DNA of 18,172 nucleotides, from the NCBI GenBank assembly GCA_002329365.1, contig DCUB01000056.1:1-18172 (forward strand), in the 5' to 3' direction. The stretch comes from Ruminococcaceae bacterium UBA1425. GTDB lineage: Bacteria; Bacillota; Clostridia; Oscillospirales; Acutalibacteraceae. The translations under genes were made by a program, and so were the position numbers. The first letter of the stretch is position 1. Each line of letters starts with the position of its first letter. The notes under the pieces were generated by a model that saw only the letters and a list, made by a program, of their open reading frames with translations, did no database searches and was not told where the DNA came from. Shown here piece by piece: positions 7,153-13,866 of this stretch.

Positions 7153-8499
7153 ATGGCGCTGATAACAAAGGCTATTAAGGGGACACAGGATGTGCTCCCC
7201 TCTGCTGTTTATGAGAACCAATTCATCGAAAGGGCGATGACAGACATAGCCGGCAAGTTCGGCTACGGCGAAATCCGCACGCCCGTTTTCGAGCACACCG
7301 AGCTTTTTCAGCGCGGCGTCGGCGGCACAACCGACGTCGTGCAAAAGGAGATGTACACCTTCGAGGACAAGGGCGGTCGCTCGATAACGCTTCGCCCCGA
7401 GGGCACCGCGGGCGCTATGCGGGCATTCCTTGAACACGGCCTTTTTAACGAAGCGCTGCCGCAGAAGGTCTGCTACGTCATCTCCTGCTACCGTTACGAA
7501 AAGCCGCAGGCGGGCAGACTTCGCGAGTTTCACCAGTTCGGCGCGGAGTGCTTCGGCACGCCGTCTCCCGCGGCCGACGCCGAAATAATAGCGCTCGCAA
7601 ACGCTATTTTCGATTTTCTCGACATTAAAAATCTTCGGCTTGAAATAAACTCAATTGGCTGCCCGTCATGCCGTGCCGGTTATCACAGGGCTTTGCGCGA
7701 ATACTTTGAAGAAAAAAGAGACGAGCTCTGCAACACCTGTCTTGAGCGGCTCGAAAAGAACCCGATGCGCATTCTCGACTGTAAAAGCCCCGTCTGCTCA
7801 AAAATCGCCGCCGACGCGCCGGTTGTAATAGACTATCTCTGCGCCGACTGCGCGGAGCATTTTGAAAGCGTGAAAAAGTTCCTCGACGCCATGTGCATCG
7901 AATATACGATTAATCCGCGCATTGTCAGAGGGCTCGATTACTACACGCGCACCGTCTTTGAGTTCGTTTCCGACGAGATAGGCGCGCAGGGAACTGTCTG
8001 CGGCGGCGGACGTTATGACGGGCTTGCGGAGGAGCTTGGCGGGCAGCACACGCCGTCGCTCGGCTTCGCTTTAGGGCTTGAGCGTCTTTTGCTGCTTATG
8101 CACGCGCAGAATACACCCGTGCCTCAGCCCGAAAGGTGCGAGCTTTATATAGCACCCGTGGGAGAGTCGGCTTCGCTTGAGGCGGCGAAAACAGTAAACG
8201 ACCTGCGTCTTTCGGGTATAAGCGCGCAGACCGACGTTTACGGGCGCTCCTTAAAGGCGCAGATGAAATTCGCGGACAAGCTAAATGCCGTATACACCGT
8301 CGTGCTGGGCGACAGCGAGCTTCAGAGCGGCGAGGTTTCGGTCAAAAGGATGGACGACGGCGAAACAACGAAGCTCAGCCTTGAAAACTTTGTCGAGGAA
8401 TTTCTCGAGCTGTCCATAAGCTATTCAACCGATTCCCTTACCGATTTGATAAACTCCGAAAACCCCGATTTCAGTAAATTCATTGGAGGCTTGCTGTAA
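7153..8499 (+). CDS. hisS: Histidyl-tRNA synthetase
   Basis: Class II aminoacyl-tRNA synthetase that charges tRNA-His. 448 residues; ATG 7153 has AAGGAG with 9-base spacing. Motif 1 region KGTQDVLP through TPVFEHTELFQRGVG; motif 2 CYRYEKPQAGRLREFHQFGAE (about 112-132); HisA motif RGLDYYTRTVFEF (259-271); GGGRYDGL (284-291); motif 3 LGFALGLERLLLL (303-315). The C-terminal anticodon-binding domain follows. The insertion between motifs 2 and 3 carries Cys170/173, 193/196, 210/215 and 230/233, more paired cysteines than I recall in Bacillus HisRS. A C-terminal extension of about 28 residues (421-448) follows the normal end of the enzyme. It overlaps neither neighbour but is 1 base from aspS. No T-box was found in the short leader. 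Confidence 0.97.
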   Translation: MALITKAIKGTQDVLPSAVYENQFIERAMTDIAGKFGYGEIRTPVFEHTELFQRGVGGTTDVVQKEMYTFEDKGGRSITLRPEGTAGAMRAFLEHGLFNEALPQKVCYVISCYRYEKPQAGRLREFHQFGAECFGTPSPAADAEIIALANAIFDFLDIKNLRLEINSIGCPSCRAGYHRALREYFEEKRDELCNTCLERLEKNPMRILDCKSPVCSKIAADAPVVIDYLCADCAEHFESVKKFLDAMCIEYTINPRIVRGLDYYTRTVFEFVSDEIGAQGTVCGGGRYDGLAEELGGQHTPSLGFALGLERLLLLMHAQNTPVPQPERCELYIAPVGESASLEAAKTVNDLRLSGISAQTDVYGRSLKAQMKFADKLNAVYTVVLGDSELQSGEVSVKRMDDGETTKLSLENFVEEFLELSISYSTDSLTDLINSENPDFSKFIGGLL

Positions 8500-8500
8500 T

Positions 8501-10282
8501 ATGGACTTTATGTCAGGACTGAAAAGAACGCGCTATTGCGGAGAAATCCGCATTAATGACTGCGGGAGCGAAATAACCGTTGCGGGCTGGGTACAGCGCC
8601 AGCGCGACTTAGGCTCGCTTATCTTCATCGACCTGCGCGACCGCACGGGCATTCTTCAGCTTGCCTTTGACGAAAACACCGACAAAGAAGTATTCGACAA
8701 GGCGTTCTCGGCGCGCAGCGAATATGTGCTTATGGCAAGGGGCGTCGTGCGCGAGCGTTCTTCAAAAAACCGCGAGATTCCAACGGGCGAAGTAGAGCTT
8801 GAGGTCCGGGAGCTTAAGGTCCTGAACAAAAGCGAAACCCCGCCGTTTGAGATTACGGAAAACTGCAACACCGCTGAGCAGACGCGCCTTAAATACAGAT
8901 ATCTCGACCTTCGCCGCCCGGACCTTCAAAAAAACATACTCTTGCGCCATAAAATATGCAAGATAACGCGCGACTACTTCGACGAAAACGGCTTTATCGA
9001 GATTGAAACGCCGATGCTCATCAAATCCACGCCCGAGGGCGCGAGGGATTTCCTTGTTCCGAGCAGAATACACAGAGGCACCTTTTACGCCCTGCCGCAG
9101 TCTCCCCAGCTTTACAAGCAGCTTTCCATGGTGGCGGGCTTCGACCGCTATATGCAGATTGCCCGCTGCTTCCGCGACGAGGATTTGCGCGCCGACAGGC
9201 AGCCGGAGTTTACGCAGATAGACCTTGAGATGTCCTTTGTCGACATAGACGACGTGCTTGAAATCGGCGAGGGCTACATGAAGCGCGTGTTTAAAGAGGC
9301 TTTGGGAATAGACATTAAAACACCGCTAAAAAGGCTCACCTACAAAGAGGCTGTGGAGCGTTACGGCTCCGACAAGCCCGACACGCGCTACGGAATGGAG
9401 CTTTTTGACCTTTCCGATATCGTAAAGAACTGCGGCTTCGGCGTGTTTGCGGGTGCAGTCAGCGGTGGCGGCTCGGTGCGCGGCATAACAGCCAAGGGCG
9501 CCGCTTCGAAACTGACGAGAAAAGAAATCGACAAGCTTACTGAAACTGTCAAAGGCATCGGCGCCAAGGGGCTTGCGTGGTCAAGGCAAAACGAGGACGG
9601 CACCTCAGCGTCGTCGTTCGCGAAGTTCCTTTCAGATGATGAAAACGCGGCGATTTTAAAAGCCGCGGGCGCGGAGCCGGGCGACGTTGTGTTCATTGTA
9701 GGCGACGTTAAAAATTCGGTAGTGCTTTCCGTTCTCGGCTATCTGCGTCAGGACTTGGCGAAAAAGCTCGGAATAATACCCGAGGGACGCTTCGACCTTT
9801 TGTGGATAACGGAATTCCCGTTCTTCGAGTGGGACGAGGAGTCGCAGCAGTTCGTCGCCATGCACCATCCGTTCACCTCGCCCATGGACGAATGCCTTGA
9901 CTACCTTGAAACAGACAAGGCAAACGTCCGCGCGAAGGCATACGACCTTGTTTTAAACGGAATCGAGCTGTCGTCAGGCTCCATACGAATAACGAATCCC
10001 GAGCTTCAAAAACGCATATTCTCGCTTCTCGGCTTAAGCGATGAGGAGGCAGACAGGAAGTTCGGCTATCTTCTTGACGCGTTCAGATACGGCGCGCCGC
10101 CGCACGGCGGAATGGGAATAGGTCTTGACAGGCTTGTTATGCAGCTTTTAGGCTGCGAGAGCCTGCGCGACGTAATAGCCTTCCCGAAGCTCCAGAACGC
10201 TTCCGAGCCTATGACGGATTGCCCGTCGGTCGTCGACGATGTTCAGCTTGACGAGCTGGGAATTGCCCTGAAAGGCGAATAA
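8501..10282 (+). CDS. aspS: Aspartyl-tRNA synthetase, bacterial type
   Basis: Class II synthetase that charges tRNA-Asp. 593 residues from ATG 8501, the normal bacterial length. GGAGG at 8485-8489 lies inside the end of hisS, and the start is one base after the hisS stop, so the two genes should be translationally coupled. Domains: N-terminal OB-fold anticodon binder (about 10-110), flipping loop TPEGARDFLVPSR (177-189), QSPQLYKQ (200-207), motif 2 FRDEDLRADRQPEFTQ (224-239), a GAD insertion (about 290-420), and motif 3 GAPPHGGMGIGLDRL (531-545). Leu37 in RQRDLGSLIF aligns with E. coli Leu30; non-discriminating AspRS usually has His there. This suggests the enzyme charges only tRNA-Asp. A longer start at TTG 8483 is unlikely because it overlaps the ribosome binding site. 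Confidence 0.97.
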   Translation: MDFMSGLKRTRYCGEIRINDCGSEITVAGWVQRQRDLGSLIFIDLRDRTGILQLAFDENTDKEVFDKAFSARSEYVLMARGVVRERSSKNREIPTGEVELEVRELKVLNKSETPPFEITENCNTAEQTRLKYRYLDLRRPDLQKNILLRHKICKITRDYFDENGFIEIETPMLIKSTPEGARDFLVPSRIHRGTFYALPQSPQLYKQLSMVAGFDRYMQIARCFRDEDLRADRQPEFTQIDLEMSFVDIDDVLEIGEGYMKRVFKEALGIDIKTPLKRLTYKEAVERYGSDKPDTRYGMELFDLSDIVKNCGFGVFAGAVSGGGSVRGITAKGAASKLTRKEIDKLTETVKGIGAKGLAWSRQNEDGTSASSFAKFLSDDENAAILKAAGAEPGDVVFIVGDVKNSVVLSVLGYLRQDLAKKLGIIPEGRFDLLWITEFPFFEWDEESQQFVAMHHPFTSPMDECLDYLETDKANVRAKAYDLVLNGIELSSGSIRITNPELQKRIFSLLGLSDEEADRKFGYLLDAFRYGAPPHGGMGIGLDRLVMQLLGCESLRDVIAFPKLQNASEPMTDCPSVVDDVQLDELGIALKGE

Positions 10283-10315
10283 GGCGCAAGCATAAGTCAC
10301 GCCATATTTTTATTT

Positions 10316-10385
10316 GTTTTTAACACCAAGAGTTTCGGCTGTTGCGTAGGGAACGGTCTTGACCGTTCCGCAAGGTTGTTAAAAC
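10316..10385. repeat. Nested inverted repeat, module 1
   Basis: Outer ends GTTTTTAACACC (10316-10327) and GGTTGTTAAAAC (10374-10385) are near-inverted copies. Inside is a perfect hairpin, GGAACGGTC-TT-GACCGTTCC (10350-10369), flanked by TTGC and GCAA. No T-run follows, so it is not a standard terminator. It resembles short intergenic repeats I recall from gut Clostridia. Confidence 0.5.
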
Positions 10386-10405
10386 TTTATATCGTAAGAT
10401 CCTTC

Positions 10406-10461
10406 GGCGCGTTGCGCCTCAGGATGACATAGAGAGGGTTAAAAAACCTTGTCATTCTGAG
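10406..10461. repeat. Inverted repeat of the CTCAGGATGAC / GTCATTCTGAG type, module 2
   Basis: GGCGC-GTT-GCGCC (10406-10418) runs directly into CTCAGGATGAC (10418-10428), which pairs at 10 of 11 positions with GTCATTCTGAG (10451-10461). The inner GGGTT and AACC also pair. I recall this arm sequence as a widely scattered repeat in gut Bacillota genomes. Confidence 0.55.
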
Positions 10462-10491
10462 ACTTGCCCAGAATCTGTTCAATCTTCAAGC

Positions 10492-10511
10492 GGACACGGC
10501 GCGCCGTGTCC
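10492..10511. repeat. Perfect 20-bp palindrome, module 3
   Basis: GGACACGGCGCGCCGTGTCC equals its own reverse complement over all 20 bases. It could extrude as a cruciform or bind a symmetric protein. No adjacent gene explains it. Confidence 0.6.
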
Positions 10512-10549
10512 ATACGACACTGTATCGGCTTATGTCTAACGCACGAAAT

Positions 10550-10635
10550 TGTAGGGGCCGGCGCCCTCGGCGACACGTTTGTTGTTTCTTTATACAGCGT
10601 TATATATCGGGACACAGTGGGCGTCGTCCCCTACA
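10550..10635. repeat. 86-bp element with TGTAGGGG inverted ends, module 4
   Basis: The left end TGTAGGGGCCGGCGCCC (10550-10566) and the right end GGGCGTCGTCCCCTACA (10619-10635) are imperfect inverted copies, matching at 14 of 17 positions including all of TGTAGGGG. The interior is non-coding. It looks like a short non-autonomous dispersed repeat. Confidence 0.5.
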
Positions 10636-10725
10636 TCAATGGCTTGAATCACAAATATGTTTGAGTCAAGATTAAGGTTTAACAGACTACTATAATTGTT
10701 CTTGATGTGTTTAAACTGAAATTAA

Positions 10726-10775
10726 AATCCACCCGGTTTTCGTATAAATCGGGTGGATTGTTTTTGCTTTTATTA
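10726..10775. terminator. Rho-independent terminator between convergent units, probably bidirectional
   Basis: A perfect 10-bp stem, AATCCACCCG (10726-10735) with CGGGTGGATT (10750-10759), encloses a 14-base loop. On the plus strand it is followed by GTTTTTGCTTTTATT. On the minus strand it is followed by TTAATTT just 23 bases after the lipoprotein stop. It therefore fits as the terminator of the minus-strand lipoprotein and as a block to read-through from aspS. Confidence 0.8.
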
Positions 10776-10781
10776 ATTATT

Positions 10782-11942
10782 CTATTCTCCGCTTTCGGTT
10801 GTTTCGGTTTCGGTCACGGCTGTTGTGGTTGTGGTCGTTGTCGTTGTTGTAGTAGTCGGCTTTGTCGTTGTGGTTGTGGTTGTGGTGGGCTTTGCGGTTG
10901 TTGAGGTTGACGGCGCGGTCGTAGTAGTTGTTGTTGTGGTAGTTGTTGTTGTGGTTGTAGTGGCAATCGTCGGGAACTTCTTCGGATACGTCGCGATTTT
11001 CGGGAACAGCGCCGCCAGATGCATTCCGGGCAACGAGGAGCCCCTCGCAACGCTCACGTTGTCGGATACAGCCTTCAGCTCCTTGCCGCTTATCTTGAAC
11101 AGCATACTTGTTCCCGTATCCGCGCTTTCATCCTTCGGATGATAATTTATGCATACAATGCCGTTTTCCCTGTAATAGACACCGGCTACCTTCATGCCGC
11201 TTTCTTCAAGGCTCTTTATCATACCCTCCGTTCCCTCGTATGTATAAAGCTCCTTGAGGCTTATCTTTATTCCGCCGTATTCCTTAATACCGCCGTCGTA
11301 GTAAAAATAATACTTGGTTCTTTTGTAGCCCTTTCCCGCGCCGGAGTCTTCGCCGTAATAAACACTGTACGCGCTGATGTCCTTAGCTGAGCTGACTGCT
11401 ATTTCGCCCACATTGCCGGACAATACCTCTTCTTCCTTAACATTCGGGCCGTCAACGTACCATATGCGCGAAACGGAGCCTGTCAGCGAATACTTTTCAA
11501 CAAAATAATATTTTATGTCCTTAACGTCGAGTATTCCGCCCACCTTCCAGTAATCGCCCCATTCGGCAAGCTTTTTAATGCCCGTATAGTTTATGAACCA
11601 AAGCTCACCCGCGTACACAGCGAAGTATGTTCTGCTTCCGGGTATCTCTCTCTTTATGCCGGTAAACGCGAAGGCTTCGTACAAGCCGTCTTTGTCAAAG
11701 TCGTTGTACTTGAACGAAAGTATCTTATCAGTTGTTTCGTTTGCCAGCAGCGCCTTCATCTTCTCCTCGTCAAGCACTTCCGGCTCGGTGGTCTGCTCCG
11801 CGCTTTCGCTCCCGGCCTCGGTCACCTGCTCGGACACGGACATTTCTTCCGTTACCGTTTCGTCTGCATGACGCTTACCGCCGCAGGCCGCAAACGTAAG
11901 GACAAGCACGGCCGCAGATATGAGCGATATGAGCTTTTTCAT
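10782..11942 (-). CDS. Lipoprotein with C-terminal polythreonine tail
   Basis: A 386-residue secreted lipoprotein that I do not recognise. The N-terminus is a lipoprotein signal (MKKLISLISAAVLVLTFAAC) with Cys20 as the lipid site. A Ser/Thr/Glu-rich spacer (about 24-55) follows. The body (about 56-315) is rich in Tyr, Lys and Gly and contains FKYNDFDKDGLYEAFAF, an EF-hand-like DxDxDG segment of the sort seen in VCBS-like repeats. The end is a threonine tract (328-374) arranged as T15, a Pro/Ser/Ala/Lys linker, T8, KP, T12, then AVTETETTESGE. ATG 11942 has AAGGAG 8 bases upstream and a near-consensus promoter. It probably sits on the outer face of the membrane, with the tail reaching into the wall and possibly O-glycosylated (inference). 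Confidence 0.85.
   Translation of the reverse strand: MKKLISLISAAVLVLTFAACGGKRHADETVTEEMSVSEQVTEAGSESAEQTTEPEVLDEEKMKALLANETTDKILSFKYNDFDKDGLYEAFAFTGIKREIPGSRTYFAVYAGELWFINYTGIKKLAEWGDYWKVGGILDVKDIKYYFVEKYSLTGSVSRIWYVDGPNVKEEEVLSGNVGEIAVSSAKDISAYSVYYGEDSGAGKGYKRTKYYFYYDGGIKEYGGIKISLKELYTYEGTEGMIKSLEESGMKVAGVYYRENGIVCINYHPKDESADTGTSMLFKISGKELKAVSDNVSVARGSSLPGMHLAALFPKIATYPKKFPTIATTTTTTTTTTTTTTTAPSTSTTAKPTTTTTTTTKPTTTTTTTTTTTTAVTETETTESGE
10821..10961 (-). repeat. Polythreonine codon tract
   Basis: Trinucleotide tract encoding three runs of Thr (15, 8 and 12) in the lipoprotein tail. All four ACN codons are mixed, so the DNA is not a pure microsatellite, but ACA/ACC repeats dominate. Changes in copy number would alter tail length in frame. 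Confidence 0.85.
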
Positions 11943-11979
11943 TAGACAGACTCCTTCTTAAGCTGTTGATTCAATAATA

Positions 11980-12008
11980 ATTATACACATCCGCGCCGCC
12001 TGCGTCAA
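11980..12008 (-). promoter_or_regulatory. Strong sigma-A promoter for the lipoprotein
   Basis: On the minus strand TTGACG (12003-12008) and a perfect TATAAT (11980-11985) are separated by 17 bases. Transcription should start near 11973, giving a leader of about 31 bases. The lipoprotein is thus expressed independently of the phosphoesterase gene upstream. Confidence 0.75.
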
Positions 12009-12036
12009 TAGAACAGCCCTGCCAGATTATTACACG

Positions 12037-13260
12037 TTATGTTGTCTTGAACGCTCCCCTGAGGGGCGTGCGGCTCCTGTTTTTAAAGAAGCCCGACGGA
12101 TATATCTCGGCGGTGTATTCCGTGCCGCCGTCAAGACCTGTTACCGTGCGCGATATCTTCTTCGGCATGTCCGTAAAGTAGTAGCCGGACCAGACCGAAA
12201 GCTGTCTGACGATTTCATTGTCCGACGACCTCCTGATGACAATGTCATAGGAATTTACATACTGCTCGCCGTCGGCGGGGATTGCCTGCGGGAAGGAGAT
12301 TGTAACGCTGCCGTCCGCGCATTCAAACGAACAGACAGCGTCGTCGGCAAAGCGAGGTACGGACGTTGTTTTGTATCTGTCGTCGGTATAAAGAAACGTC
12401 GAAGGGTCAGAAGGCACGTCAATTTTCCATGTATACGGGAAAAAGCCGTTTGTCAGTACATCAAACGGATAAATCCGCACCCTGTTTTGCGCGTCCGCCT
12501 CGACTATCAGCATCTGAGCCGCCTTGTCGTCGTCGTCGGGTATCGTGCCCGTGATTTTGTCGAACTCGTCAAGCTCGAAATAGCTTAAGGTGCCTGTGCC
12601 GAGCGACGTAAAATGCCTTTGGTGTATTGAGCGCGGGTCGTTTATCGGAGCGTGCGAATGGCCGGAAAAGTTTATAATCTGCGGGTAGTCCATAAGTATC
12701 GCCGTAAGCTCGTCCTCGCCCCAGTTGATGCTTCCGTAAACGGTGTCGGTTATATGCGGATGCTGGAAGAAAAATATGGGCTTTCTGCTGTCGTCCGCGG
12801 CGGCGGCTTTGAGCTGCCCGCGAGCGAAAGCCTTTTGCGGCTCTTTGAAGTTACATCCGCCCGTAGTTGTTACGGCGATGAAGTGAAACCCGTTTATAAC
12901 CTCGTGCGTGTCAAACGGCTGGGTGAATATTTCGGCAAAGCGGCGCCTTGCGCCCTCCTCGCCGTCGAATTTGTATTCGTGGCTCGCCATTGTAAGAATG
13001 ACCTTTGTGCCTTCCTTTACATTTCTGTCTATTATATCCTTTGTCGCCCTCATTGAGGCTTCCGAGCCGTTGTCGGCAAAATCGCCGACTATGTAAAGCG
13101 CGTCGAGCTTTTTATAGCTGCCGGACGATTCGGCAATGTCGTAAGCGTACCGGATAGCGTTCGCGAACCTTTCGCGCTCCACCGTTTCCGTGTCATGAAC
13201 GTGGATATCGCTTACGACCATGAATCTGAGCACCGGCTCAAAGCTTTTGTCAAGTCCCAT
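12037..13260 (-). CDS. Calcineurin-like metallophosphoesterase with C-terminal beta-rich domain
   Basis: A 407-residue phosphoesterase of unknown substrate. The metal-binding motifs are in order: VVSDIHVHD (Asp18, His20), YIVGDFADNG (Asp60), TMASHEY (92-96) where the family normally has GNH(D/E), FFFQHPH (His167) and INFSGHSHAPIND (His201, His203). Residues from about 300 to the end look like a fibronectin-III-type beta domain (VNSYDIVIRR, VTGLDGGTEYTAEIYP). There is no signal peptide, so it should be cytoplasmic, although such C-terminal domains are often found in exported enzymes. ATG 13260 is chosen because AAGGAG lies 9 bases upstream; an in-frame TTG at 13290 lacks a site. It starts 31 bases after folE ends and is probably the last gene of that operon. 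Confidence 0.88.
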   Translation of the reverse strand: MGLDKSFEPVLRFMVVSDIHVHDTETVERERFANAIRYAYDIAESSGSYKKLDALYIVGDFADNGSEASMRATKDIIDRNVKEGTKVILTMASHEYKFDGEEGARRRFAEIFTQPFDTHEVINGFHFIAVTTTGGCNFKEPQKAFARGQLKAAAADDSRKPIFFFQHPHITDTVYGSINWGEDELTAILMDYPQIINFSGHSHAPINDPRSIHQRHFTSLGTGTLSYFELDEFDKITGTIPDDDDKAAQMLIVEADAQNRVRIYPFDVLTNGFFPYTWKIDVPSDPSTFLYTDDRYKTTSVPRFADDAVCSFECADGSVTISFPQAIPADGEQYVNSYDIVIRRSSDNEIVRQLSVWSGYYFTDMPKKISRTVTGLDGGTEYTAEIYPSGFFKNRSRTPLRGAFKTT

Positions 13261-13269
13261 TATTTTTAT

Positions 13270-13275
13270 CTCCTT
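13270..13275 (-). promoter_or_regulatory. Ribosome binding site that sets the phosphoesterase start
   Basis: AAGGAG on the minus strand, 9 bases before ATG 13260. It falls inside the longer reading frame that opens at TTG 13290, so the longer start is disfavoured. Confidence 0.65.
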
Positions 13276-13291
13276 GTTTTGTGTACTCAAG

Positions 13292-13852
13292 TTACCTGTC
13301 GGTCAGCAGCGACATAACCTCAGCCCTTGTCTTCGCGTCGCTTCTCATAGTTCCTCTTAAAGCGGAGGTCTGTGTTTCGCTTCCCGCCGCGCGCGCCCCT
13401 CTCATTGTCATGCAAAGGTGCTGCGCCTCTATTATGACAGCGACGCCCTTCGGATTTAGCTCCTCATATAAAAAATCGGCTATCTGTGCCGTTAACCGTT
13501 CCTGAAGCTGCGGCCTTTTCGCGTAGGCGTCGACAATGCGTGCAAGCTTTGAAAGACCTATGACGCGTCCGGCATTCGGGATGTATGCTATATGCGCCCT
13601 GCCGATGAACGGAATCAGGTGATGCTCGCACATCGAGTAAAGCGGGATGTCGCGGACGATTACCATCTCCTCGTTGTTGTCCTCATTGAATATTTTGAGA
13701 TATCGCCGCGGGTTGTCTTCAAGCCCTGAGAATATCTCCTCGTACATCTTAGCAACTCTTGACGGTGTTTCGGCAAGCCCCTCCCTGTCGGGGTTTTCGC
13801 CTATTGCCTCAAGAATATCCCTTACCGCTTTTTCGATTTTAACAATATCCAT
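13292..13852 (-). CDS. folE: GTP cyclohydrolase I
   Basis: Zinc enzyme that converts GTP to 7,8-dihydroneopterin triphosphate, the first step towards folate and also the source for queuosine-type deazapurines. 186 residues, typical length. ATG 13852 has AAAGGA about 9 bases upstream; the TTG immediately before it is a less likely start. Motifs: REGLAETPSRVAKMY (24-38), the zinc site SMCEHHLIPF with Cys75, His77 and His78, GLSKLARIVDAYAKRPQLQERLT (99-121), and the second zinc cysteine Cys147 in EAQHLCMTMRG. No other folate or queuosine gene is in the window. It lies 14 bases after the transglutaminase-like gene and 31 before the phosphoesterase, so it is almost certainly co-transcribed with both. 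Confidence 0.96.
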   Translation of the reverse strand: MDIVKIEKAVRDILEAIGENPDREGLAETPSRVAKMYEEIFSGLEDNPRRYLKIFNEDNNEEMVIVRDIPLYSMCEHHLIPFIGRAHIAYIPNAGRVIGLSKLARIVDAYAKRPQLQERLTAQIADFLYEELNPKGVAVIIEAQHLCMTMRGARAAGSETQTSALRGTMRSDAKTRAEVMSLLTDR

Positions 13853-13866
13853 CAATGTGTTTCCTT

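Larger units (their letters stand above)
10283..10725. other. Gene-free region packed with short palindromic repeats
   Basis: About 440 bases between aspS and the convergent terminator hold no credible gene: short open frames lack ribosome binding sites and family resemblance. The content is a series of separate inverted-repeat modules listed individually. A weak GGCG...CGCC pair with a T-rich stretch (10283-10323) could terminate aspS but is poor. The last 90 bases (10636-10725) are AT-rich with no supported feature. Confidence 0.6.

Noticed and set aside
10350..10369. Perfect GGAACGGTC/GACCGTTCC hairpin as the aspS terminator
   Set aside because: It has no following T-run and is part of a nested inverted repeat, so it is listed as a repeat.
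10464..10664. Open frame of 66 codons after aspS
   Set aside because: It lies across palindromic repeat modules, has no ribosome binding site and resembles no protein family.
10707..10904. Plus-strand Cys/Gly-rich small protein resembling a metal-binding peptide
   Set aside because: It is also a shadow of the threonine repeats, overlaps the terminator hairpin and has no good start site.
10825..11142. Plus-strand frame encoding a long valine run
   Set aside because: It is the antisense reading of the threonine tract of the minus-strand lipoprotein, which has a promoter, a ribosome binding site and a lipoprotein signal.
12051..12068. CCCC-TGA-GGGG hairpin at the end of the phosphoesterase gene as a terminator
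   Set aside because: It lies inside the coding sequence and no T-run follows on the minus strand.
13281..13505. Plus-strand frame opposite folE and similar antisense frames over the minus-strand genes
   Set aside because: They overlap genes with strong family motifs and ribosome binding sites; their sequences are low-complexity and match nothing.
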